This document shows positions 1-6,867 of a stretch of 11,554 nt of DNA, in pieces; the stretch's first letter is position 1; each line of letters starts with the position of its first letter. The notes under the pieces are model-generated. The model ran no database searches. It had not been told where the DNA came from and saw nothing but the letters and a program-made list of their open reading frames with translations. The DNA is from Anaerolineaceae bacterium UBA4890 (GTDB lineage: Bacteria; Chloroflexota; Anaerolineae; Anaerolineales; Anaerolineaceae): the NCBI GenBank assembly GCA_002399085.1, contig DHCY01000010.1, forward strand, positions 1-11,554, written 5' to 3'. A program made the position numbers and the translations under genes.

Positions 1-27
1 ACGCAACCTGACCTGCGCGGAGGGTAA

Positions 28-55
28 AGCAGGGGTGGTCTTAACCACCCCTGCT
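28..55. terminator. 12-bp perfect hairpin, probable terminator of the minus-strand gene
   Basis: A perfect inverted repeat of 12 bp (28-39 pairing with 44-55) encloses the 4-base loop CTTA. It lies about 11 bases beyond the stop codon of the small minus-strand gene ending at 66, which is where an intrinsic terminator would be. On the minus strand the stem is followed only by a short T run (CTTTA), so the U-tract is weak. On the plus strand there is no T-tract at all. It could therefore be a transcript-stabilising 3' hairpin or a terminator for an unseen gene to the left. Confidence 0.6.
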
Positions 56-65
56 GCGTCACCGA

Positions 66-485
66 TTAATAGATTCGAAATTCGCCAGCCTGGCATAACT
101 CAACCAATTCAGTTAGCTTTTGGCTCCAGATGGAGTCGAAAAAAATGTAGGCAGGGTCCCTTCTGCTTTCTACAATACATTCAAAAGTTCGCTCCCACAT
201 CTCCAGCTCCCAATCTGAACCAAACTGGGAAACAGGATCATTGGCAGGATCCGCTTCTTTAAGATCGGGAAACGCCATTTCGATGGCTCTGCCAAGTTCG
301 AGCGCGTCTTCACGGGTGACCAGCTGACCATCATTCAGGAAATAAGTCTGGGAGTCCCCATACCCCACCGTCCCCGCCGGCTTCCAGCCATACATTAAGG
401 CAAGAAAAAAGATCCTGCGCCAGCCTCGATTGCTGATATTGAAACTGATCTTTTCATCTTTGACACTTACAAAATCCATGCTCAT
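66..485 (-). CDS. Uncharacterised 139-aa cytoplasmic protein
   Basis: I do not recognise this gene as a named family. The start at 485 is supported by AGGAGG (491-496 on the complementary strand) five bases upstream; a second ATG six bases later is a less well spaced alternative. There is no signal peptide or membrane segment, and the protein is acidic. An N-terminal segment contains NRGWRR, a hydrophobic stretch FFLALMYGWKPAGT (about residues 26-39) and then YGDSQTYFLNDGQLVTREDA, followed by helical, charged sequence with conserved-looking tryptophans (W92, W96, W119). The pattern of a GW-x-P-x-GT turn followed by a Y/G-x-V-T-x-E-DA helix resembles small hypothetical proteins found scattered through bacteria, but I cannot attach a function. 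The gene stands alone, divergent from the MFS gene across 400 bases. It is real on grounds of length, RBS and composition. Confidence 0.75.
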   Translation of the reverse strand: MSMDFVSVKDEKISFNISNRGWRRIFFLALMYGWKPAGTVGYGDSQTYFLNDGQLVTREDALELGRAIEMAFPDLKEADPANDPVSQFGSDWELEMWERTFECIVESRRDPAYIFFDSIWSQKLTELVELCQAGEFRIY

Positions 486-847
486 TTCATCCTCCTCAGG
501 AATGTCTTATGATCGATTCATTTATCTTCCCTTTTTATTTAAAACAGGAATTACCATCGCTGACTTGCGAGCTCTGTCAGCGAGTTATTTAATTGTTAAC
601 GTGCAACCGTTCTTCCGGTTAGCCAAATACACAGCAATTATTTAGCGTGTTGACAACCATGTTCCGCTCAATTTGGAAAACAGGCGCTCAATCCAAGTTA
701 AATGGAGCAATAGGACAGTTCTGTTAGCAATTATTGATTATCTGAGTCGATTTTCGGTTATTATGATTTCCCCGACGAAGCCCAAGTTTAGCACAATTGT
801 TGACGGTGTCAAGTATTTTTTTGGTTAATTAGCAAAATTTGTAGGAT
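486..847. other. AT-rich intergenic region with short repeats and inverted repeats
   Basis: This gap of 362 bases separates the divergent hypothetical gene and the MFS gene. It is visibly richer in A and T than the genes on either side. It contains a 7-bp inverted repeat CGCTGAC/GTCAGCG (558-564 and 576-582), a perfect TTGACA hexamer at 650-655 without a matching -10, and the short direct repeat AGCAATTATT (633-642 and 726-735). It also contains two TTTAGC...GTTGAC blocks (641-654 and 787-804). I see no RNA gene or coding region; short open frames here lack ribosome binding sites. Confidence 0.6.
800..829 (+). promoter_or_regulatory. Candidate promoter and palindromic operator before the MFS gene
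   Basis: TTGACG (800-805) resembles a -35 element and is followed after 18 bases by GTTAAT (824-829), matching four of six -10 positions. Overlapping the -35 is a perfect palindrome, TTGAC-N3-GTCAA (800-812), of the size bound by a small dimeric repressor. Both the promoter and the operator reading are inferences from sequence pattern and position, about 60 bases before the chosen MFS start. Confidence 0.35.
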
Positions 848-886
848 TTGACCACTTATACGTGCCTACGCTTTAGAATTGGCTCC

Positions 887-2170
887 ATGGACGAAAGCGA
901 ACAACCAACCCAAAAAGCTCCGCTGCTCTCACCTGTGCTGCGGCTTTTTTTGCTGACGATGATCCTGGCGAATATTGCCGGGGCGATGTATGGCGGGTTT
1001 TTGCCGCTCTATTTGAAATCGCTGGGGGCAGATGTTGCCCAGATTGGGCTGTTCTTCACAATTTCGCAGATCATCCCGCTGGCACTGCAGATTTTGGGCG
1101 GCTGGATCTCTGATAGTCTCGGGCGGCTGAAAAGCATTGCCGCAGGCAGCGTTTCGGGTGTGGTCTCCTACATCGCCCTGATTCTCGCACCGACCTGGGG
1201 ATGGGTTTTTTTGGGGGAAGGGTTAAACGCGATCACGCGATCATTGGTCGGACCCAGTTTTGGTGCGTACATTGCTGAAGAATCACAGGAAGACAACCGC
1301 GCCAAGGTGTACGGGCTGGTGGATACTTTTTATACGGTCGTCGCAATTGTTGGACCGCCCTTTGGCGGCTTTTTGGTGGACCGCTATGGTTTCAAGACCA
1401 TGCTGATGGTTGCCGCCTCCATTTACTCCGTCGCAACGGTTATCAGGGTGCAGATGGCAAGGAAGGCGAAGCACCCCGGCGCAGAAGACGGAAAGAAACC
1501 TAGTCTGCAGTTGAAAGCCCTGAAGGTAAATTTGAGCGCAATTTTTGGGTTGGTGGTTGCCGGCGGGGTCATGACCTGGATTGTGGTCACGGACGGGATC
1601 AGGGACATTTCCTCTTCATTGATCAACAGCCTGGTACCGGTTTACCTGGAAGGGATTGCCAATATGAGCGCGCAGCAAATCGGTTGGCTGACCTCCATTT
1701 TGGGGATCGCGATGATGATCACATCCTACCCTGCCGGACACCTGGCTGACAGACGGGGGGAGCGGCTGGCGATCGCGCTTGGGTTCGTGCTGCAGTCGAT
1801 TGCCTCCTTTATCTTCATAAAATCTGCATCGTTTTTCGGGTACGCTGTGACCTATTTTCTGCTCGGGATGGGTTTTAGCCTGATGAGCCCGGCTTACCAA
1901 TCGCTGCTCAGCAAGGTTTTGCCACAAAGGCTGCGCGGCACAGGCTTTGGGTTGGTGCATTCAGGTCTGGGGTTGTTTTCGCTGCCTGCCCCAGCTATCG
2001 GTGCTAAACTGTATGAGAATATTTCCCCGACCACACCTTTTTGGATCTCCTTCGGTGCGTCTGTTTTGGCAATTTTCCCGGTGGTGTTCAAGTTCAAGCC
2101 GACTGATAAAGACCGCGAGCAAATCGAGAAGGCGGAAGCTAAAGTAGACCAGGCAGGGGAAACAGACTGA
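887..2170 (+). CDS. Major facilitator superfamily transporter, 12 TM
   Basis: A 427-aa inner-membrane secondary transporter. The sequence alternates hydrophobic segments with short loops in the manner of 12 transmembrane helices. The MFS motif A is seen twice, once per six-helix half: GGWISDSLGR (residues 71-80, between TM2 and TM3) and GHLADRRGER (284-293, between TM8 and TM9). A charged central loop (about 190-215, rich in K and R) and a hydrophilic C-terminal tail (FKPTDKDRE onward) are typical. This layout is that of multidrug or metabolite exporters of the DHA1 type, but substrate cannot be read from sequence. The start is uncertain. ATG at 887 has no clear Shine-Dalgarno; an in-frame TTG at 848 would add 13 residues but has AGGA only one base upstream, which is too close. 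The gene is monocistronic, converges on the helicase gene, and its stop codon abuts the first of the two 160-bp repeats. Confidence 0.88.
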   Translation: MDESEQPTQKAPLLSPVLRLFLLTMILANIAGAMYGGFLPLYLKSLGADVAQIGLFFTISQIIPLALQILGGWISDSLGRLKSIAAGSVSGVVSYIALILAPTWGWVFLGEGLNAITRSLVGPSFGAYIAEESQEDNRAKVYGLVDTFYTVVAIVGPPFGGFLVDRYGFKTMLMVAASIYSVATVIRVQMARKAKHPGAEDGKKPSLQLKALKVNLSAIFGLVVAGGVMTWIVVTDGIRDISSSLINSLVPVYLEGIANMSAQQIGWLTSILGIAMMITSYPAGHLADRRGERLAIALGFVLQSIASFIFIKSASFFGYAVTYFLLGMGFSLMSPAYQSLLSKVLPQRLRGTGFGLVHSGLGLFSLPAPAIGAKLYENISPTTPFWISFGASVLAIFPVVFKFKPTDKDREQIEKAEAKVDQAGETD

Positions 2171-2332
2171 GTCATCGCGATTGGAGTGTGATGCCGTTTT
2201 TTTGCAGAGCGATAACAAGAATGATCTCAGCGAAAGAGTGAAAAGACGAGGCAAAAAACGGAGACCAAATGGTCAAGAACCTCTCATGGAGTCCCAAGGG
2301 TTGGCTTCGCGCTCAGGAGACCATGAGAGAAC
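2169..2332 (+). repeat. Structured interspersed repeat, copy 1
   Basis: This copy fills the gap between the convergent MFS and helicase genes and matches 4291-4446 in the same orientation. Shared blocks in order are GAGTC (2169), TTGGAGTGTG (2181-2190), GGAGACC-loop-GGTCAA (2260-2276), and a 30-base block at 2303-2332 with 28 identities to 4417-4446. Stem 2281-2289 pairs with 2321-2329 (9 bp). An outer inverted repeat, CCGTTTTTTTGC (2194-2205) with GCAAAAAACGG (2251-2261), could close a larger fold but is specific to this copy. Its position suggests it also acts as the 3' structure or termination region of one or both flanking genes. Confidence 0.7.
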
Positions 2333-2340
2333 TTGGTTTT

Positions 2341-4047
2341 CTATCCCTTGGTCAGGGTGAAGGTCTGGTTGCGCACTTTGTATTTGTTATTGGCTGAGAT
2401 GACCTGGTCCAGGTATTGCTCTGAAACATCGACTGTGGTGCGGTGGTTTTGGATATAAATCCTGCCCAAAGCAGAGCCTGGAATGCCGGCAATGCTGGCA
2501 ATCGAAGCGACCACATCTGAAGGGCGCAAACCATCCACCTTGCCAAGCCCCAGCTCCAGCCGGATCATGCCCTCTTCATCGCTCTGTTTACCACGAATGC
2601 TGGCACGCGCTCTGCCAGGACCAGCAGATTCACGCCTTTCGCGTCCTTTGGTTCGATCGCGACCAGCGCGTTCAGATCGCTCGGTACGCTCGGTGCGCGG
2701 GCGCCTTTCCGGGCGCACGGCTTTTTCGGGTAGGGGGCTGATCTGGGGGATCGGGCGCTGCTTTTCTTCGGCGCGGGCAACCTTGAGGGCTGCGGCGGCG
2801 ATATCCAGGGGGTCATAACCCATCGCCAGCAAAGTCTCAACCAGGGCGCGCTCTTCCTTGGCACGACCGCGCTTGAGCCAGGTTTCGACTTTTTCCAGCA
2901 GGCTGTCGACCCGCTTACCCTGGATTTCTTCAACCGTCGGGATCACCGCTTCCTGCATTTCCTGGTGAGTGAATTTTTCAATTTGCTGCACCTGGCGCCG
3001 CTCAGAAGGGCGGGCGAGGGATATGGCAATGCCTGTGCGCCCGGCGCGACCGGTGCGCCCAATGCGATGGACGAAGGTCTCGGGCTCTTCTGGAAGATCA
3101 TAGTTGAAGACATGGGTGATGCCCTCAACATCCAGCCCACGGGCTGCCACATCGGTCGCCACCAAAACCTTGATCTGACCTGACCTGAAGCGTGCCATGG
3201 TGTGTTCGCGGGCATCCTGGCTGAGGTCGCCAGAGAGCGCCTCAGAGGGGTAGCCGCGCTGGTTGAGCTCGGTGACCAGTTCTCCCGTGCGAATGCGCGT
3301 TCGGGTGAAGATGAGGGCTGAAGTGATCTCTTCCATTTCGAACAATCGGGTAAGGACCGCCAGTTTGTCGAATTCGTTGACATAATAGACCCGCTGTTCG
3401 GTGGCAGCTACGGTAACCTGTTCGGGCTGGATCGAGATTGTTTTCGGGTTGCGTAAGTATTTACGGGCTAACTCGCGGATGCGGGGAGGAAGCGTGGCGG
3501 AGAAGAGAGTGGTCTGGCGCTCTTCGGGGGTGGCAGCTAAAATGGCTTCCATATCTTCGATAAAACCCATTGAGAGCATTTCGTCGGCTTCGTCCAGAAC
3601 GACCGTGCGCACTTCGGCAAGTTCGAGGCGACCGCGTTTGACCAGGTCGAGGATGCGCCCTGGTGTGCCAACCACCACGTGCACACCACGGCGAAGCTGA
3701 TTGAGCTGCGTTGTGTAGGAGGTGCCGCCATAAACTGTGAGGACGCGCACATCCATGAACTGACCCAGGCTCTGGATCATCTCGGTTACTTGCAACGCCA
3801 GCTCACGGGTGGGGGCAACCACCAGTGCCTGCGGTAGGCGTTGGTTGGGATCGATTCGGTTAAGGATGGGCAGAGCAAAAGCAGCCGTTTTGCCGGTGCC
3901 GGTTTGAGCCTGCCCAGTCACGTCGTGACCGCCTTGCATCAGGGGGATGATCCCCGTCTGGATGGGGGTGGGCTGGGTGTAACCCAGCTCAGTAATCGCC
4001 TGCACCAGTTCTGGGCGCAGGTTAAAATCTTCAAATTGTACAGTCAT
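2341..4047 (-). CDS. DEAD-box ATP-dependent RNA helicase with DbpA-type RNA-binding tail
   Basis: A 568-aa cytoplasmic RNA helicase of the DeaD/CsdA type, which uses ATP to open short RNA duplexes in ribosome assembly and mRNA turnover, often during cold adaptation (family knowledge). All signature motifs are intact. These are the Q motif (GYTQPTPIQ, 22-30), motif I AQTGTGKT (47-54), Ia PTRELA (79-84), Ib TPGR (128-131), II DEAD (152-155), III SAT (183-185), V around ATDVAARGLD (297-306) and VI HRIGRTGR (327-334). A helical region (to about 430) leads to an Arg-rich low-complexity linker (about 445-485), then a DbpA/RRM-like domain (about 493-560, beginning GMIRLELGLG). ATG at 4047 has GGAG five bases upstream; an adjacent TTG at 4050 would add one residue. 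It is transcribed alone, and flanked by the two structured repeats. The family is certain; the choice between DeaD and a more distant paralogue is not. Confidence 0.95.
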   Translation of the reverse strand: MTVQFEDFNLRPELVQAITELGYTQPTPIQTGIIPLMQGGHDVTGQAQTGTGKTAAFALPILNRIDPNQRLPQALVVAPTRELALQVTEMIQSLGQFMDVRVLTVYGGTSYTTQLNQLRRGVHVVVGTPGRILDLVKRGRLELAEVRTVVLDEADEMLSMGFIEDMEAILAATPEERQTTLFSATLPPRIRELARKYLRNPKTISIQPEQVTVAATEQRVYYVNEFDKLAVLTRLFEMEEITSALIFTRTRIRTGELVTELNQRGYPSEALSGDLSQDAREHTMARFRSGQIKVLVATDVAARGLDVEGITHVFNYDLPEEPETFVHRIGRTGRAGRTGIAISLARPSERRQVQQIEKFTHQEMQEAVIPTVEEIQGKRVDSLLEKVETWLKRGRAKEERALVETLLAMGYDPLDIAAAALKVARAEEKQRPIPQISPLPEKAVRPERRPRTERTERSERAGRDRTKGRERRESAGPGRARASIRGKQSDEEGMIRLELGLGKVDGLRPSDVVASIASIAGIPGSALGRIYIQNHRTTVDVSEQYLDQVISANNKYKVRNQTFTLTKG

Positions 4048-4290
4048 CAAAACTCCAATATCTAAGTACCCGACAGGTTTTCCATGGCAAAAACCGCCAC
4101 AAAATTACCTATCTTAACAATGTTTACTCAGGGGAAGCCTTGATTATTCCGTATTTTTTACTTATTGAGCTTTGCCTTGCGGCTCGGCTCTTCCAAAAGG
4201 CTGGCTCTTGCCAGTCAAAGAACGTCCAAAACGTACACCCAAAATAAAAGTTCTCGCTTGAGAACTGCAGAAGTATATCACCAAATGATT
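4048..4290. other. Upstream region of the helicase gene with small hairpins
   Basis: This gap of roughly 240 bases lies between the divergent helicase and ABC operon, before the second repeat. Features seen: GGTTTT/AAAACC around the palindrome CCATGG (about 4076-4095); CTGGC-TCTT-GCCAG (4201-4214); and AGTTCTC-GCTT-GAGAACT (4249-4266, 7-bp stem with tetraloop). The minus strand here would form the helicase leader. Long structured leaders are known for cold-shock helicases such as CsdA, so these hairpins could lie in a leader, but I could not place a convincing promoter. No coding sequence is apparent. Confidence 0.4.
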
Positions 4291-4446
4291 GAGTCGAGGT
4301 TTGGAGTGTGGAATTGTTGAGATGTTTGCGAAGGTCTCCTAACCGTGCAACGTGCAGCGCATTCCGGTCAAAACATGGAGACCGCAGGTCAAATGCCTTT
4401 CATGGTCCCACAGGCAGGCTTCGCACTCAGGAGACCATGAAAGAAC
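4291..4446 (+). repeat. Structured interspersed repeat, copy 2
   Basis: This is the partner of 2169-2332, sharing the same blocks in the same order and spacing: GAGTC (4291), TTGGAGTGTG (4301-4310), GGAGACC-loop-GGTCAA (4377-4392) and the 30-base block at 4417-4446. Its main stem is longer, 11 bp (4397-4407 with 4433-4443). Other short pairings are possible: GGTCTCC (4333-4339) with GGAGACC (4377-4383), and ATGTTT (4322-4327) with AAACAT (4371-4376). They interleave rather than nest, so they would be alternatives or a pseudoknot. It ends about 75 bases before the likely -10 of the binding-protein gene, so it is probably not part of that mRNA. Confidence 0.7.
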
Positions 4447-4519
4447 GAGGAAGGAAAGAACTCGTGGAGCGAAATTGGCTCTGTTGCAGCGAAATCCGGT
4501 GTTTTTAACATTTTTGCTT

Positions 4520-4525
4520 TATAAT
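4520..4525 (+). promoter_or_regulatory. Consensus -10 box of the ABC transporter operon
   Basis: A perfect TATAAT lies 44 bases before the start codon of the binding-protein gene, within T-rich sequence. No good -35 hexamer stands 16-18 bases upstream, so the promoter may rely on an activator or on the flanking AT-rich sequence. Transcription would begin around 4532. Confidence 0.5.
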
Positions 4526-4569
4526 GTCCCTTAATCATCCATTAACCTATCCCATTCATGGAGGTAACA

Positions 4570-5361
4570 ATGAAAAAGCGTTTTCTGTTATTGGTAGCCC
4601 TGGTTTTAGTAGCTGCCATGTTGGTTGGTTGCACTACTGAGACTGATTCTGTGTTGGACAAGATCAACCAGGCAGGCAAAGTGGTTGTCGGAACTTCAGC
4701 CGACTATCCCCCTTATGAGTATATTGATGAAGCGGGCAACAAAACCGGGTTCGATATCGATCTGATGACCGAAATTGCCAAGCGCATGGGCGTTGAACTC
4801 GAGTGGGTGGATATGCCCTTCGACAGCCTGGTGGCAGCAGTTGACTCCGGTAAGCTGGATATGTCGATTTCCTGCTTCAACTACGATGAGGAACGCGACA
4901 AGACGGTTGACTTCTCCGAGGCATACTACACCACAGAAGATGCCTTCGTAGTCACCAGCGCCTTCGCTGGCACAATTACAGTGCCTGAAGATGCCGCCAA
5001 CTATAAAGTGGGCGTGCAGTCTGGCACCGTGCAAGATGGCTGGCTGACGGATAACCTGGTAACCCCCGGACTTTTGCCCGAAGCCAGCTTATCTCGCTAT
5101 GAACGCGTAGACCAGGCAGCGCTCGACCTGGCAAACGGACGTATTGATGTGCTGATGGGAGACTATGTGCCGATTCAAGCGCTGGTTGCCCAAAACCCTG
5201 ATCTGCAGGTGGTTTACCATGGCGAGCTCTCTACCGGTCCGATCAACATCGTCTTGCCAGATGGCGACGCAGCACTGAAAGCTGAAGTCGATCGAATTAT
5301 CAAAGAGCTGCAGGCTGAAGGCTTTATTGATCAGCTGGCTGTAAAGTACTTTAGCGAATAA
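4570..5361 (+). CDS. Amino acid ABC transporter, substrate-binding lipoprotein
   Basis: A 263-aa extracytoplasmic solute receptor of SBP family 3 (polar amino acids). MKKR, a hydrophobic core and the lipobox LVGC place the lipidated cysteine at residue 21, so the protein is membrane-anchored outside the cytoplasm. Family features are PPYEYIDEAGNKTGFDIDL (47-65) at the first lobe, and SISCFNYDEERDKTVDFS (99-116) with R109 in the place of the arginine that grips the substrate carboxylate in HisJ. GVQSGT (148-153) and GRIDVLMGD (190-198) follow, with D198 as the expected contact to the substrate amino group. Which amino acid it binds cannot be told. ATG at 4570 is chosen because GGAGGT (4560-4565) sits four bases upstream; an in-frame ATG at 4558 overlaps that site. 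First gene of a four-gene operon, separated from the rest by a hairpin that should favour its higher expression. Confidence 0.93.
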   Translation: MKKRFLLLVALVLVAAMLVGCTTETDSVLDKINQAGKVVVGTSADYPPYEYIDEAGNKTGFDIDLMTEIAKRMGVELEWVDMPFDSLVAAVDSGKLDMSISCFNYDEERDKTVDFSEAYYTTEDAFVVTSAFAGTITVPEDAANYKVGVQSGTVQDGWLTDNLVTPGLLPEASLSRYERVDQAALDLANGRIDVLMGDYVPIQALVAQNPDLQVVYHGELSTGPINIVLPDGDAALKAEVDRIIKELQAEGFIDQLAVKYFSE

Positions 5362-5395
5362 TTGCGTAAATAGAAAAACAGATTGATATATCAAA

Positions 5396-5418
5396 GGGGC
5401 TGCCCATCTAGCAGCCCC
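5396..5418 (+). promoter_or_regulatory. Intercistronic hairpin between binding-protein and permease genes
   Basis: GGGGCTGC (5396-5403) and GCAGCCCC (5411-5418) form a perfect 8-bp GC-rich stem with a 7-base loop. No T-run follows, so it is not a full intrinsic terminator. Placed 34 bases after the binding-protein stop and 19 before the permease start, it fits the known role of such stems in transporter operons. That role is protecting the upstream mRNA from 3' decay or causing partial termination, so that binding protein outnumbers membrane subunits. Confidence 0.7.
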
Positions 5419-5427
5419 TGATAAACT

Positions 5428-5431
5428 GGAG
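5428..5431 (+). promoter_or_regulatory. Ribosome binding site deciding a TTG start
   Basis: GGAG six bases before TTG at 5438 supports that non-ATG codon as the permease start. There is no ATG nearby in frame that would keep the first transmembrane segment. Confidence 0.6.
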
Positions 5432-5437
5432 CAGTCT

Positions 5438-6082
5438 TTGGATTTTGGTCAGTTTATTTCTTACATTGCCTCAGGTACAGTCTACACCGTTGGGGTTACG
5501 CTGATTGCATTGCCTTCCGGGCTTTTGATCGGCACAATTTTGGCGCTGCTTTATGTATATGGGGGCAAAGCCGCAGCCAGGGTAATGAATCTGTACAGCA
5601 CTGTCTTTCGCGGAATCCCTCCACTGGTTTTGTTGTTCATACTCTTTTTTGCGGTCACAAGAGGTATTAACCTGTCGGCTTTCTGGGCTGGCTCGCTCTC
5701 TTTAGGGATTGTGAGTAGCGCGTACCAGATGGAAATCGTGCGCGGTGCTTTGCTTTCGGTTAGCGGAGATCAATTGATGGCGGCACGGGCGATCGGTATG
5801 AGCCGCTTGCAATCGATCCGCTACGTGGTGCTGCCGCAGGCTGTCAGATTGGCGATCCCACCCTGGTCAAACGAAGCTGCGATCGTGATCAAAGATTCGT
5901 CCCTGGTGTATGCCCTGGGCGTCCCGGAGATTTTGCGGCGGGCGCAGCTGATTGGTGCCAGCTCGCAGCGCTATTTGCTGGCTTACCTGAGTGCGGCAGT
6001 GATCTATTTCTTGCTGGTATTTGGCACCACCCGTCTGCTGGCAGTGCTTGAAAAGAAACTCACCATTCCATCCAACCCTTAG
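5438..6082 (+). CDS. Amino acid ABC transporter permease (HisM/HisQ type), first subunit
   Basis: A 214-aa inner-membrane permease with about five transmembrane helices. It carries the family hallmark FRGIPPLV (57-64) and the cytoplasmic EAA loop (about 110-136: GDQLMAARAIGMSR followed by YVVLPQA), which docks onto the ATPase. The downstream LPQAVRLAIPPWSNE and IKDSSLV segments are typical of the polar amino acid permease family. Translation is inferred to start at a TTG codon. Six bases of spacing to GGAG support this, and the weak start may keep subunit levels below those of the binding protein. It is followed 17 bases later by the ATPase gene, with GGAG at 6088-6091 serving that gene. It is not identical to the second permease in the operon, so the transporter probably has a heterodimeric membrane part. 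Confidence 0.92.
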   Translation: MDFGQFISYIASGTVYTVGVTLIALPSGLLIGTILALLYVYGGKAAARVMNLYSTVFRGIPPLVLLFILFFAVTRGINLSAFWAGSLSLGIVSSAYQMEIVRGALLSVSGDQLMAARAIGMSRLQSIRYVVLPQAVRLAIPPWSNEAAIVIKDSSLVYALGVPEILRRAQLIGASSQRYLLAYLSAAVIYFLLVFGTTRLLAVLEKKLTIPSNP

Positions 6083-6099
6083 CCTGCGGAGATTCTGCC

Positions 6100-6867
6100 A
6101 TGCCTGAACCGATTCTAACTATCAAAAACCTGACCAAAAAATACGGCGAGAATGTTATCTTCCAACATCTCGACCTGACCGTCAACGAGGGCGACACCAT
6201 CGTGATCATCGGTCCGAGCGGCACCGGGAAAAGTACATTGCTGCGCTGCATTAACCTGCTAACTCGCCCTGATGAAGGGCAGATCTGGCTGGATGACATG
6301 GAAATCACCGCCAAAGACTGTGATGAAGACCAGGTACGGCAGCATATTGGCATGGTTTTCCAGAATTTTCTACTTTTCAACCATCTGACTGCTCTGGGAA
6401 ACGTGAAACTGGGGCTGAGCAAGGTCAAAAAGATGTCCGATGAGGCAGCCACTGAAAAAGCAATGCACGAATTGGCACGCGTCGGGTTGGCTGACCGGGC
6501 AGATCACTACCCGGGGCAGCTTTCGGGCGGTCAGCAGCAGCGTGTGGGCATTGCCCGTGCGCTGGCGATGGACCCACGCATCATGCTCTTTGATGAGCCA
6601 ACCTCCGCGCTGGACCCTGAGCTGATCGGCGAGGTTTTGGAAGTGATGCGCCAACTCGCTTTGGACGGGATGACCATGCTGGTGGTGACGCACGAGATGG
6701 GCTTTGCCCGCGAGGTTGCCGACCGGATCGTCTTCATGGAAAAGGGCTACATTGTCGAAGAAGGTTCGCCGGATGAGATGTTCAATCATCCCAAGTTCCC
6801 GCGAACTCGCGAATTTTTGTGGAAGATCACCGAATTGTACGGTAAGAAAGAAACGGACACCAATTGA
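6100..6867 (+). CDS. Amino acid ABC transporter ATP-binding protein
   Basis: A 255-aa ABC ATPase that powers import on the cytoplasmic face. All catalytic motifs are intact: Walker A GPSGTGKS (38-45), Q-loop at Q88 (VFQNF), signature LSGGQQQR (141-148), Walker B IMLFDE (161-166), D-loop SALD (169-172) and switch histidine H198 (VVTHE). Length and the LFNHLTALGNV segment after the Q-loop match the GlnQ/HisP group of polar amino acid importers. The typical residue before H in this group's first lobe is slightly altered (NFLLFNHL where FNLFPHL or similar is common), a minor difference. GGAG (6088-6091) lies eight bases before ATG. Its stop codon shares a base with the start of the second permease (TGATG), indicating translational coupling. 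Confidence 0.96.
   Translation: MPEPILTIKNLTKKYGENVIFQHLDLTVNEGDTIVIIGPSGTGKSTLLRCINLLTRPDEGQIWLDDMEITAKDCDEDQVRQHIGMVFQNFLLFNHLTALGNVKLGLSKVKKMSDEAATEKAMHELARVGLADRADHYPGQLSGGQQQRVGIARALAMDPRIMLFDEPTSALDPELIGEVLEVMRQLALDGMTMLVVTHEMGFAREVADRIVFMEKGYIVEEGSPDEMFNHPKFPRTREFLWKITELYGKKETDTN

Noticed and set aside
35..645. Short plus-strand open frames (75 and 71 codons) over the first gene and the AT-rich gap
   Set aside because: One is antisense to the RBS-supported minus-strand gene. The other begins antisense to it and runs through non-coding AT-rich sequence, and neither has an RBS of its own.
2352..3752. Several open frames of 60-146 codons on both strands inside the helicase gene
   Set aside because: They are out-of-frame or antisense readings of a strongly motif-supported helicase. 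Their translations are low-complexity and rich in S, R and P, and show no recognisable domain.
4291..4530. Riboswitch or T-box leader for the amino acid transporter operon
   Set aside because: No T-box consensus or known riboswitch core was seen, the related copy occurs downstream of an unrelated gene, and the probable promoter lies downstream of the element.
4308..4534. Two short overlapping open frames upstream of the binding protein
   Set aside because: They lie mostly within the structured repeat copy 2, have no supporting Shine-Dalgarno, and the likely -10 box at 4520 is located within or after them.
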